64,000 bases of DNA from Mycolicibacterium fortuitum subsp. fortuitum. GTDB taxonomy: Bacteria; Actinomycetota; Actinomycetes; Mycobacteriales; Mycobacteriaceae. Both the position numbers and the translations under genes were made by a program. Location: NCBI RefSeq assembly GCF_022179545.1, contig NZ_AP025518.1, positions 2,170,001-2,234,000 on the forward strand, in the 5' to 3' direction. A model generated the notes under the pieces. That model did no database searches. It was not told the DNA's origin and worked only from the letters and a program-made list of their open reading frames with translations. Positions 10,186-18,281 of this stretch are shown in pieces (the stretch's first letter is position 1; every line of letters begins with the position of its first letter).

Positions 10186-10256
10186 GATAGTCGAAGACTC
10201 TCTGCAAGTTTCGGGCCGGTTCCCAATGTGCCCGCCCAGAGCCAACTCCGCGGACC

Positions 10257-10685
10257 TCACTCCAAGTCGGACAAGACCTTTCGCGCGGCTTCGAGCTCTG
10301 CTTCGAGGGCGGCGACCTTGGCGGCCTGCTGCGAGCGCGCCTCTTCGATCACTTCGTCGATGGGCGTGGAGAGATCCTCGTGCAGTTCCTTGGCCGCGCG
10401 CGAGACGGCAGCAGCTGCGACCGCGACATTGCGTGCCAGGTAGGTGGTGCCCTGCTTGAGCTCGGCGTGCCATTCGCCGTCGGCGGTTCCGGTGACGGTA
10501 AGAGTCAGCTCGATTGTCTTGGCCTTCTTGCCCGCTGCCTTCTTGGCCGGTGCTTTCCGCGGCTTCTCCTCGGCAGAAGCGTCGGCGGCAGGTGCGTTGT
10601 TCTCGGCCGGCGCAACCAAGTCGCCAGGAGTGTCAGAGTCGGTGGTCAACGTTTCTGGGGCCTGAGCGTCTACAGTCATCGTCAC
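10257..10685 (-). CDS. Conserved actinobacterial protein (DUF6319-like)
   Basis: A 142-residue protein in three parts: an acidic, Ala/Pro-rich N-terminus; a lysine/alanine-rich stretch (EEKPRKAPAKKAAGKKAK); and a folded C-terminal domain (TIELTLTVTGTADGEWHAEL, VAAAAVSRAAKELHEDLSTP) ending in a coiled-coil-like AKVAALEAELEAARKVLSDL. The basic stretch recalls DNA- or RNA-binding tails. GTG 10685 is chosen because AAGGAG lies 6 nt upstream; ATG 10679 is the alternative. The DUF6319 name is from memory of the C-terminal pattern and is tentative. Function is unknown. Confidence 0.75.
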   Translation of the reverse strand: MTMTVDAQAPETLTTDSDTPGDLVAPAENNAPAADASAEEKPRKAPAKKAAGKKAKTIELTLTVTGTADGEWHAELKQGTTYLARNVAVAAAAVSRAAKELHEDLSTPIDEVIEEARSQQAAKVAALEAELEAARKVLSDLE

Positions 10686-10789
10686 GGCGAACTCCTTTTC
10701 GAACATCGCCCGCACTGAGCGGGATGGGCGGCGAGGAACATTAGAACACACGTTCGACGTTCACCGTCAAGTCGGCGCGCGTGTCACGC

Positions 10790-11479
10790 TCACTTCGTCG
10801 AGCCGGCGAGCTGTGCGCCGATGACGGTCGTATCCAGGCGCCGCAGGAGATCGAGTGGGTCGTCGAAAACGGCTTGTGCCCCGGCCTTTTCGAGCTCGCA
10901 GTCAGCGACACCGCCGCACCGTACGCCGATGAAGGGTACGCCGATGCGGGTTGCGGCTTGTCCGTCCCACACCGCGTCGCCGACGAAGACGGCCTGCTCG
11001 GCGGATACACCACCGCGTTTCAGCGCCACTTCGACGATGTCCGGGTCAGGCTTGGCTGTGTCGACGTCTTTGGATGACGTCGCCGCGGCGATGGCATCGT
11101 CGCTGTCGAGAATCTTTCGGGTGATGGCGAGTTCGTCTTCCGGGGCGGAACTGGCCAGCACTACCTGAACCCCGGCCTCGGCGAGATGGTGCAGGAGTTC
11201 ACGCGCGCCGGGCAGACGCACGATCAGTTCTGCACTCTCCTTGTAGAGACTGCTGTGGCGGTCTTTGAGTTGTTGCTGCACAGCCTCACTGGCGTCTCCG
11301 GACAGGGCTCTGACGAGGCTGCTGCCGTCCATTCCGATGCTGCGGTGGATCCGCCAGGACTCCACGTCGATGTTCTGCTCGCGAAACGCGCGAGCCCACG
11401 CATGCACATGTAGGTAGTTCGTGTCGACGAGGGTCCCGTCGACGTCGAACAGGACCGCGAAACGTCTCGACATAGGCAT
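10790..11479 (-). CDS. HAD family hydrolase (beta-phosphoglucomutase-like)
   Basis: A 229-residue haloacid dehalogenase-superfamily phosphatase. Motif I is FDVDGTLVDTNYLHVHAW (nucleophile and acid Asp), motif II is the Ser pair in LASSAPEDELA, motif III is the Lys of TAKPDPDIV, and motif IV is FVGDAVWDGQAA. The cap between motifs I and II is helical, as in phosphoglycolate phosphatase and beta-phosphoglucomutase relatives. Substrate unknown. The start is ATG 11479 (MPMSRRFAVLF), with ATG 11473 two codons later; the upstream open frame shows no domain. Confidence 0.88.
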   Translation of the reverse strand: MPMSRRFAVLFDVDGTLVDTNYLHVHAWARAFREQNIDVESWRIHRSIGMDGSSLVRALSGDASEAVQQQLKDRHSSLYKESAELIVRLPGARELLHHLAEAGVQVVLASSAPEDELAITRKILDSDDAIAAATSSKDVDTAKPDPDIVEVALKRGGVSAEQAVFVGDAVWDGQAATRIGVPFIGVRCGGVADCELEKAGAQAVFDDPLDLLRRLDTTVIGAQLAGSTK

Positions 11480-11668
11480 TCGCGCGGTATACCCATCCAC
11501 CCGCAGGTGAAACGACTCGCGCCTGTACGCCGGCAGTCGGATGAGCTTGACGCGGGATTCCGTTGTGCGGGTGTGGCATTCGGGCACATGAGTGGCCGGC
11601 GCCGCACACTGACGTTGACGTTTGTCTGCCGATCCCGGCGCAGCCGCCGATGCCACCGAAAAGGCCAG

Positions 11669-13165
11669 TCAGTCCTCAAGCCCGTATTCGTCGAACCAGT
11701 AGGCGAGCTTGCCGCGCCGACTGACCGCGCGCATCCGGGCCTCCGCTGCTGTCCGCATCTTGCTGGTGGTCACTATGAGCAGTTCGTCGCCGACGGCGAT
11801 GCGGGTGTCCGGCAGCGGAACGAAGGTGCGACCGTTGCGGATGATCAACGTGATCACGGCCGGGTCGGGCAGTCGCAGTTCCAGGATGGTGACGTTGTGT
11901 AGCCGGGAGTGCGGCTGCACTGTCATGGTCAACAGTTCGGCGTCGAGAACGTCCAGCGGTGCGGCTTCGACTTGGATCTCACGGGTGATGTCGCGGGTGA
12001 TCAGCCCGAGCGCGTTGGCCACGAATCGGATGCTGGGTGCCTGTATCAGCGTGAAGATCACCACGAGGACGAACACGATGTTGAGCAGCCGGTAACTGTC
12101 CGGCACGCCCGCAACGATCGGAAACGTTGCCAGCACGATCGGTACCGCGCCACGCAGGCCCGCCCAGGATAAGAACAGTTGTTCGCGCAGCGGGATGCGG
12201 AACCCGGCCAGCGACAGGATCACCGACACGGGCCGGGCGATCAGCAGCAGCACCAGCCCGATGATGATGGCCGGGACGATATCTCCGGCCAGATCATGGG
12301 GATTCACCAGCAGTCCGAGCAGGACGAAAAGTCCGATCTGGGCCAGCCAGCCGACCCCCTCGGCGAACGACCGGGTCGCTGAGCGGTGGGGCAGGCCGGA
12401 GTTGGCCAGCACCACCGCGGACAGGTATGCGGCGATGAATCCGCTCGCGTGGGCGCTGCCTGCGGCGGCGAATGCGATGAAGCCCAACCCGAAGGTGGCG
12501 ATCGGGTAGAGCCCCGAGGCCGGCAGCGCGATGCGGCGTAAGGCGAAGGCGCCGGCGAACCCCACGCCCAAGCCGAGCAGGGAGCCGGTGACCAGTTCGT
12601 AGAGCAGGTCGGTGATGGCGCCCTCGGGGTGGAACACGAATGGCACCACGCTGAAGGTCAGCACCAAGATGACCGCGGGCGCGTCGTTGAAGCCGGACTC
12701 TGCCTCCAGCAGACCGGCCAGACGCCGGGGCAACGGCAGGATCCGCAGCACCGAGAACACCGCGGCCGCATCCGTGGAGGACACGATCGCCCCCAGCAAC
12801 AGCGCGAGTTGCCAGTCCATGCCCAGCAGCAGATGCGCTCCGACCGCGGTGATGGCGGTGCTGATCACCACGCCGAGGGTGGCCAACACGCCTGCGGGTG
12901 CCAACACCCCTTTGATGTCGGAGAACCTGGTGGTCAAACCGCCTTCGACGAGAACGATCGCCAGCGCCGTGGTGCATACGTTGCGCGCCAGCTCGACGTT
13001 GTGGAAGTCCAGCCCGATCCCGTCGACGCCCAACACCATGCCGACCGCCAGGAAAAACAGCAGGCTGGGAAAGCCGATGCGGGTCGCCACGCGCGTGCCG
13101 ATGATGCTCGCCAACAGCACGATGCCGCCGGTGAGCAAGGTCAGGTACAGCTGGTTCAGGCTCAT
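11669..13165 (-). CDS. CPA1-type potassium/proton antiporter with TrkA-C domain
   Basis: A 498-residue membrane protein with about 12-13 hydrophobic helices, followed by a cytosolic C-terminal region from about residue 400. The CPA1 ion-binding signature is GLLEAESGFNDAPAVILVL. The tail LLTMTVQPHSRLHNVTILEL, then LIIRNGRTFVPLPDTRIAVG and DELLIVTTSKMR, is a TrkA-C (RCK-C) ligand-binding domain. This architecture matches NhaP2/YcgO-type K+/H+ antiporters controlling cytosolic K+ and pH. It is divergent from a TrkA-type gene 65 bp away, which may regulate it. Confidence 0.9.
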   Translation of the reverse strand: MSLNQLYLTLLTGGIVLLASIIGTRVATRIGFPSLLFFLAVGMVLGVDGIGLDFHNVELARNVCTTALAIVLVEGGLTTRFSDIKGVLAPAGVLATLGVVISTAITAVGAHLLLGMDWQLALLLGAIVSSTDAAAVFSVLRILPLPRRLAGLLEAESGFNDAPAVILVLTFSVVPFVFHPEGAITDLLYELVTGSLLGLGVGFAGAFALRRIALPASGLYPIATFGLGFIAFAAAGSAHASGFIAAYLSAVVLANSGLPHRSATRSFAEGVGWLAQIGLFVLLGLLVNPHDLAGDIVPAIIIGLVLLLIARPVSVILSLAGFRIPLREQLFLSWAGLRGAVPIVLATFPIVAGVPDSYRLLNIVFVLVVIFTLIQAPSIRFVANALGLITRDITREIQVEAAPLDVLDAELLTMTVQPHSRLHNVTILELRLPDPAVITLIIRNGRTFVPLPDTRIAVGDELLIVTTSKMRTAAEARMRAVSRRGKLAYWFDEYGLED

Positions 13166-13229
13166 CGAGAGTTAGTTAATCAGGGCGAAGGGTCGTGAGT
13201 GGGCCATGCGAATAGGCGAAAATGGCTGA

Positions 13230-13937
13230 GTGGGCGAACGGAAGATGCGAGTCGTGGTTGCCGGCGCGGGCAATGTGGGCCGTTCCGTGGCGCGTGAATT
13301 GCTCGACAATGGCCACAAGGTGCTGCTGATCGAGCAGCTGTACCGCCGCTACGAACCGCACACCGTGCCGGGAGCGGACTGGCTGTTGGCCGACGCGTGT
13401 GAGCTCTCGGCAATGGAGGGCGCGGGAATCGAAACCGCCGACGTGCTGATCGCCGCGACGGGTGACGACAAGTCCAATCTCGTGGTCGGGTTGCTGGCCA
13501 AGTCCGAGTTCGGGGTGCCGCGGGTGGTGGCCCGGATCAACGACATCCGCAACCAGTGGCTGTTCGGACAGGACTGGGGTATCGATGTCGCGGTGTCGAC
13601 GCCGGGCTCGTTGGTGGCCGGCATAGAGGGTGCCATCGACGTCGGGCACCTGGTGCGGTTGATGACGTTGCGCGGGGGCCGCGTCGAGCTGACCAAACTC
13701 ACACTGCCGGAAGAGAATCCGGTGGTCGGTCAGCGGGTGGATCGATTGGACCTGCCCGTGGATACCGCGCTGGTCACCATCGTGCGCGGAAACAAGGTCA
13801 GGTTCCCCAAGTCCGATGATGTGCTCGAAGCCGGTGACGAGCTGCTGTTCACCGCCAACCGCACCTCGGAGAACTCGCTGTTGGCCGCCATCCACGGCGG
13901 GGAGTTTCTCAGGGAAGTGGTTTCCGAGGAGTCATGA
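13230..13937 (+). CDS. TrkA-family K+ transport regulatory protein (RCK-N plus RCK-C)
   Basis: A 235-residue cytosolic protein. The N-terminal Rossmann domain opens MRVVVAGAGNVGRSVARELL, with LLADACELSAMEGAGIETAD and VLIAATGDDKSNLVVGLLAK. The C-terminal TrkA-C domain has DTALVTIVRGNKVRFPKSDD and AGDELLFTANRT. TrkA/Ceo proteins bind NAD(H) or nucleotides and gate K+ transporters. Start choice is open: GTG 13230, or ATG 13245, which begins exactly at the Rossmann strand. It is divergent from the antiporter gene. Confidence 0.9.
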   Translation: MGERKMRVVVAGAGNVGRSVARELLDNGHKVLLIEQLYRRYEPHTVPGADWLLADACELSAMEGAGIETADVLIAATGDDKSNLVVGLLAKSEFGVPRVVARINDIRNQWLFGQDWGIDVAVSTPGSLVAGIEGAIDVGHLVRLMTLRGGRVELTKLTLPEENPVVGQRVDRLDLPVDTALVTIVRGNKVRFPKSDDVLEAGDELLFTANRTSENSLLAAIHGGEFLREVVSEES

Positions 13938-13956
13938 CGCGTATCGCGCTCGATGC

Positions 13957-15204
13957 TCAGTTGGTCGCCGGTGGTGGTTGTGGTTGAAAGGGTTGGTACC
14001 ACCACCAGTCGGCGCGTTCGCCGGTTGGGCCGGCACACGGTGGGACATCGGGTGGTGCTGTGGTGGGTGGGCGGGCCAGCGATCCACCCAGCAACCGTTT
14101 GCCGGTGCTGTCGGTGACGATCAGTTGGTGGGCCGGTCCGGTGATGGTGATGCCGCCCCGGTGATGCAGCCGGTGGTGATACGGGCAGACCAGCACGAGG
14201 TTGTCCAGGTCGGTCGGCCCGCCGTCTTCCCAATGCACGATGTGATGGGCATGCAATCCACGGGTGGCGCCACAGCCCGGGACCACACAGCAGCGGTCGC
14301 GGTGTTCGAGGGCGCGGCGCAGCCGGCGGCTGATGGTGCGGGTGGTGCGCCCGGTCCCGACCGGTTGCCCCTGGCGTTCGAACCACACCTCACAGGTGGC
14401 ATCGCAGAGCAGGTAGCGCCGGTCATCCTCAGACAACACCGGGCCCAGATGCAGGGCCGCGATGCGGTCCTCGACATTCAGATGTACGGCCACGGTGGTG
14501 TGTAGTCCGTGCGGGCGGCGGGCGGCTTCGGTGTCCCAGCCGGCCTCGATCAGGCTCATGAACGCATCCACCAGGTCGGGAAACGGCGGCGCCTGATCGC
14601 CCTCACCATCGATGTCGTGGTCGCGTCTCCAGTCGGTGACCACCGCGTCGTGGTGGGCTTGCAGTGCGGTGTCCAATTTCGCCGCGTCCAATCGCGGCAA
14701 CCGGATCCGCCAGGTGATGTGCTCGTCGGCTTCGGTGCGGCTGATGAACCGCTCGGGTTCGGGCCGGGTTTCGGGTTCGGGGCGCGGTTCGAGTTTGACC
14801 GCGGTGCGCAACTGGCGCACGGTAGCGCTCGCGGCCAGCTCGGCATAGTGCTCATCAGAGCCATCGGCAGCGTGCTCGGCGATCACCCCGACCTGATCCA
14901 GCGACAGCCGCCCCTCACACATCCCCTGCGCACAGCGGGGGAACTGTTCGAGCCGACGCGCCACCGCCACCACCGTCTCGGCGTTGCGTGGGGCGATACC
15001 GGTCTTCCAGGCCACCAACGCCGCGATCGACCGGGCGCCGGTCGCACCACACAACTCGTCACGATCCAACTCAGCAACAATCTCCACGAGGCGCCCATCA
15101 ATCGCATTGCGCTGACCCACCAACTCAGCCACCTCGTCGAACAACACCTCCAACCGCCCCACCGGGGAAACCCCAGCGGCGAAAGAAGCTGTGGCTGAAG
15201 ACAT
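13957..15204 (-). CDS. DUF222/HNH endonuclease-type protein (13E12 family)
   Basis: A 415-residue protein with an N-terminal DUF222 region (EVAELVGQRNAIDGRLVEIV, ALVAWKTGIAPRNAETVVAV). The C-terminal HNH nuclease motif is CVVPGCGATRGLHAHHIVHW followed by LVLVCPYHHRLHHRGG, with Cys pairs and the HH-N-H residues intact. Mycobacterial genomes carry many such 13E12-repeat genes, considered mobile or selfish, but no flanking repeats or integrase are seen here. The start is ATG 15204 (MSSATASFAAGVSPVG); upstream frame is shadow. The C-terminus is Pro/Trp-rich. Confidence 0.9.
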   Translation of the reverse strand: MSSATASFAAGVSPVGRLEVLFDEVAELVGQRNAIDGRLVEIVAELDRDELCGATGARSIAALVAWKTGIAPRNAETVVAVARRLEQFPRCAQGMCEGRLSLDQVGVIAEHAADGSDEHYAELAASATVRQLRTAVKLEPRPEPETRPEPERFISRTEADEHITWRIRLPRLDAAKLDTALQAHHDAVVTDWRRDHDIDGEGDQAPPFPDLVDAFMSLIEAGWDTEAARRPHGLHTTVAVHLNVEDRIAALHLGPVLSEDDRRYLLCDATCEVWFERQGQPVGTGRTTRTISRRLRRALEHRDRCCVVPGCGATRGLHAHHIVHWEDGGPTDLDNLVLVCPYHHRLHHRGGITITGPAHQLIVTDSTGKRLLGGSLARPPTTAPPDVPPCAGPTGERADWWWYQPFQPQPPPATN

Positions 15205-15271
15205 GACATCATCATCGCAGAGGGGTACGACAACTTCGGGTGTGCAACTTGGGGGCCTTAAGCTGAAGTCC

Positions 15272-15571
15272 ATGGATGCCGAAGACGCCGAGGGAACCGA
15301 AGCGCCGGAACGCCGGTTGGTGATCAGGGTCAACTCGAACGCCAAGATGTCGCGCGGCAAGGCCGCAGCGCACGCGGTGCACGCCGCCCTCAAGCTTTAC
15401 GGCATCGAATACGAGCACCCGGTCATCGTGATCGGCGGTAAGCCCGACGAGATCCTGGCGCAGACAGTGCATGTACGTGACGCCGGCCGCACTGAGCTCG
15501 AACCCGGTACGTTGACCGCGGGGGCGAGCTGGGAGTACAAGAGCCGCGCCGAACCCGACGCATCCGAGTAG
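15272..15571 (+). CDS. Pth2-like (peptidyl-tRNA hydrolase II fold) protein
   Basis: A 99-residue protein whose core resembles Pth2/PTRHD1-type domains: RLVIRVNSNAKMSRGKAAAH, then AVHAALKLYGI, then a strand with IGGKPDEILAQTVHVRDAGR and a final TELEPGTLTAG. The Lys-x-x-x-His-type active-site region (KAAAHAVHA) is present. It may release peptides from tRNA or be a divergent relative. The start is ATG 15272; the frame is open further upstream but overlaps the divergent HNH gene. It ends 5 bp before the convergent monooxygenase. Confidence 0.72.
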   Translation: MDAEDAEGTEAPERRLVIRVNSNAKMSRGKAAAHAVHAALKLYGIEYEHPVIVIGGKPDEILAQTVHVRDAGRTELEPGTLTAGASWEYKSRAEPDASE

Positions 15572-15575
15572 TCCG

Positions 15576-16952
15576 TTAACCCGTTGCGGCAGTACGTTCC
15601 TGACGCGGTTGAGGCAGCTTCAGGCCCAAATGTTCTCGCAGCGTCGTGCCCTCATAGTCGGTGCGGAAGACACCGCGTTCCTGCAGGAGTGGCACGACCT
15701 GGTCGACGAACGGGTCGAGCCCGCCCGGCGTGACGTGCGGGACCAGGATGAAGCCGTCGCTGGCATCCGACTGCACGAGATGGTTGATCGATTCGGCGAT
15801 GGTGGCCGCCGAGCCGACGAAGTTCTGCCGGCCGGTGACCTCGATGATGAGCTCGCGGGTGGTCAGGTTCTCCGCCTCGGCTTTGGCGCGCCACTCGTTG
15901 GCCACCGCGATCGGGTCGCGGTGGATGCGCACACTGGCGCGCCCCTTGGAGATGGTGTTCTCACCGACGACCGGATCCACGGTGGGCAGCGGCCCGTCGG
16001 GGTCGTGGTCGGAGAGGTCACGGTTCCACAGTTGTTCGAGGAACTTGATCGCGGTGGCGGGGGATACCTGGGCCAGACGGACCTCGTGGGCCTTCTCGCC
16101 GGCCTCGGCATCGGTGTCGCCGAGCACGAAGGTGGCCGCGGGCAGGATCAGCAACTGGTCGTGGCGGCGGCCGTATTTGGCCAGGCGACCCTTGACGTCG
16201 GCATAGAACTTCTGGCCGTCTTCCAGCGTCCCGTACCGCGAGAAGATGGCGTCGGCGGCTGCGGCGGCGAACTCGCGTCCGCGGTCGGAGTCCCCGGCCT
16301 GGAAGATCACCGGGCGTCCCTGCGGGCTTCTCGGCACGTTGAACCGACCGCTGATGTCGAAATGATCGTCGTGGTAGGTGAACTCACCGGCGGCAGGGTC
16401 AGACAGGAACACACCGCCTTCCTTGTCGGCGACGATCTCGTCGCCCCGCCAGGAATCGAACAGGGTGTGGGCGGCGGCCAGGAAGCTCTCGGCCCGTTCG
16501 TAGCGTTGGTTCTCGGGCAGGAAGCCGCCCCGGCGGAAATTCTCCCCGGTGAAGGCATCCCACGAGGTGACGACGTTCCACGCGGCCCGGCCCTCGGAGA
16601 GGTGATCAAGTGAGGCGAATTGTCTTGCTACCTCATAAGGTTCGTTGAAGGTCGAGTTGATGGTGCCCGTGAGGCCGAGCCGGTCGGTTACCGCGGCAAG
16701 CGCAGCCAGCACGGTGAAGGTATCGGGGCGTCCCACCACGTCGAGGTCGTAGATCTGGCCGCCCTGTTCACGCAGCCGGAGCCCTTCGGCCAGGAACATG
16801 AAGTCGAACTTGCCGCGTTCGGCGGTCCGCGCGAACCGAACGAACGAGTCGAACTCGATGTGGCTGCCGGATTCGGGATCACTCCAGACCGTGGTGTTGT
16901 TGACCCCGGGAAAATGCGCGGCCAGATGAATCTGCTTGACGGGCTTGCTCAT
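15576..16952 (-). CDS. NtaA/SnaA/DszA-type FMN-dependent monooxygenase
   Basis: A 458-residue luciferase-like (LLM) flavin monooxygenase of the NtaA/SnaA/DszA branch. Motifs include IHLAAHFPGVNNTTVWSDPE, ARTAERGKFDFMFLAEGLRL, RAAWNVVTSWDAFTGENFRR and SPQGRPVIFQAGDSDRGREF. The family oxidises sulfur or nitrogen organics (dibenzothiophene sulfone, chelators, alkylsulfones) using reduced FMN from a partner reductase. It is the second gene of a pair with the related gene starting at 18131 (18-bp gap). A sulfur-acquisition role is likely but inferred from family. Confidence 0.88.
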   Translation of the reverse strand: MSKPVKQIHLAAHFPGVNNTTVWSDPESGSHIEFDSFVRFARTAERGKFDFMFLAEGLRLREQGGQIYDLDVVGRPDTFTVLAALAAVTDRLGLTGTINSTFNEPYEVARQFASLDHLSEGRAAWNVVTSWDAFTGENFRRGGFLPENQRYERAESFLAAAHTLFDSWRGDEIVADKEGGVFLSDPAAGEFTYHDDHFDISGRFNVPRSPQGRPVIFQAGDSDRGREFAAAAADAIFSRYGTLEDGQKFYADVKGRLAKYGRRHDQLLILPAATFVLGDTDAEAGEKAHEVRLAQVSPATAIKFLEQLWNRDLSDHDPDGPLPTVDPVVGENTISKGRASVRIHRDPIAVANEWRAKAEAENLTTRELIIEVTGRQNFVGSAATIAESINHLVQSDASDGFILVPHVTPGGLDPFVDQVVPLLQERGVFRTDYEGTTLREHLGLKLPQPRQERTAATG

Positions 16953-16970
16953 GCGCGTGTCCTGTCGATC

Positions 16971-18131
16971 TCAGACGGTCGTGTAGCGGTTGGCAGGGCG
17001 GGGTAGGCCCAGCAAGCCGCGAAGGGTTGATGCTTCATAGGACTGGCGGAAAAGGCCACGGCGCTGCAGGTCGGGGACCAGCACATCGGTGATCTGCTGT
17101 AGGTCGTGCGGGATTGAGGCCGGACGCAACCGGAAACCCGAGGCGCCCGCGGTATGCCAGGCTGCCAACAGGTCGGCGAGTTGTGCAGGCGTGCCAGCGA
17201 AAATCTCGGCGTCACTGCGGTACTGGGTTCCGGCGAGCTCGTCGAGGCGTTCGCGTCGGGCGCGTGCCGCATCGAGGGTGCCGTCAAGGAATACCACCAG
17301 GTCGGCGAATACCCGCACCGCAGGGGCATCGGCAGGCCGTGGTGCAGCGACCGTGTCGACCAGGGCGGTGACCTCCTCGGCGCTGTGCGGGGTGACAAAA
17401 CCGACGTCGGCACTGCCCGCGATCAGCCGATAAGCGGGGTCGACGTGGCCGAGCGCGGCGACGATGGGCTGTCCCTGCGGGGGTCTCGGGGTGATCGAAG
17501 GGCCTTTGACGGAAAACGAGACGCCCTCGAAATCGATGTAGTGCAGCTTGTTCCGATCGATGAACCGTCCGGTGGCCACATCGCGAATCTCGGCGTCGTC
17601 CTCCCAGCTGTCCCACAACCTGCGCAGCACCTCGACGTATTCGTCCGTCTCGGCGAACAATTCAGCACTCATCGCCGTACGGTCCTCGGGTAGGTGACGA
17701 CGACCGAAATGCGCTGCGGCATCACGACGCGAGGCGACCTGGACCCGCACCCCGGCGCGGCCGGTGCTGACGTAGTCGAGGGTGGCGATCGCCTTGGACG
17801 CGTGGAACGGTTCGGTGTAGGTGGTGATGACGGTGGGCACCAGGCCGATGTGGTGGGTACGGGGTGCGACGCGGGACGCGATCAGCACGGCGTCGAGACG
17901 GCCGCGCACCCGGTCGGTGCGGTTATCGGCGCGGAACGGGTGATCGGACTGCAGGGTGAGCCCGTCCTCGATCGTGACGAAATCGAGCAGGCCTTTTTCG
18001 GCCTGACTGACCAGATCGGACCAGTACCGCGGATTCAGCGTTTCGGCAGGGCGGGCCAGCGGCTCGCGCCAGGAGGCTGGGTGCCAGCCGGTGCCATCGA
18101 GTGCGACGGCGAGGTGCAGTGGAGTGCCCAT
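16971..18131 (-). CDS. LLM-class FMN-dependent monooxygenase
   Basis: A 386-residue luciferase-like enzyme: LHLAVALDGTGWHPASWREP, SQAEKGLLDFVTIEDGLTLQ, VQVASRRDAAAHFGRRHLPE, and ITPRPPQGQPIVAALGH, the last matching the flavin-phosphate region of the NtaA group. It is shorter than its downstream neighbour and clearly a distant paralog; both end in similar QSYEASTLRGLLGL / TDYEGTTLREHLGL segments. First gene of the pair, behind a leader with nested inverted repeats. A flavin reductase partner is not encoded nearby. Confidence 0.87.
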   Translation of the reverse strand: MGTPLHLAVALDGTGWHPASWREPLARPAETLNPRYWSDLVSQAEKGLLDFVTIEDGLTLQSDHPFRADNRTDRVRGRLDAVLIASRVAPRTHHIGLVPTVITTYTEPFHASKAIATLDYVSTGRAGVRVQVASRRDAAAHFGRRHLPEDRTAMSAELFAETDEYVEVLRRLWDSWEDDAEIRDVATGRFIDRNKLHYIDFEGVSFSVKGPSITPRPPQGQPIVAALGHVDPAYRLIAGSADVGFVTPHSAEEVTALVDTVAAPRPADAPAVRVFADLVVFLDGTLDAARARRERLDELAGTQYRSDAEIFAGTPAQLADLLAAWHTAGASGFRLRPASIPHDLQQITDVLVPDLQRRGLFRQSYEASTLRGLLGLPRPANRYTTV

Positions 18132-18166
18132 CGACGGTTCTCACTTTCAGTCGCGGTCTCTGGCGA

Positions 18167-18209
18167 CAACGCGAGCTCACACCCGGGTAATCCCGGGCGG
18201 GAGCTGTTG
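18167..18209 (-). promoter_or_regulatory. Nested inverted repeats in the leader of the monooxygenase pair
   Basis: CCCGGG (18182-18187) and CCCGGG (18192-18197) form a hairpin with loop TAAT. It lies inside outer arms AGCTC/GAGCT (18174-18178 and 18201-18205) extended by CAAC/GTTG (18167-18170 and 18206-18209). The structure lies about 40-80 nt upstream of the start at 18131. It could be an attenuator, a riboswitch-like element or an operator; no known riboswitch class is recognised. Confidence 0.5.
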
Positions 18210-18281
18210 CGACTGTCCAACCCAGTCTGACCTGCCTGAAGAGATCGACGCAGGGTGATGCGAAATCCCTGGGGATATCGG

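Noticed and set aside
13957..15204. DUF222/HNH gene as an active mobile element
   Set aside because: No terminal repeats, recombinase or target-site duplication could be seen, so only the gene is reported.
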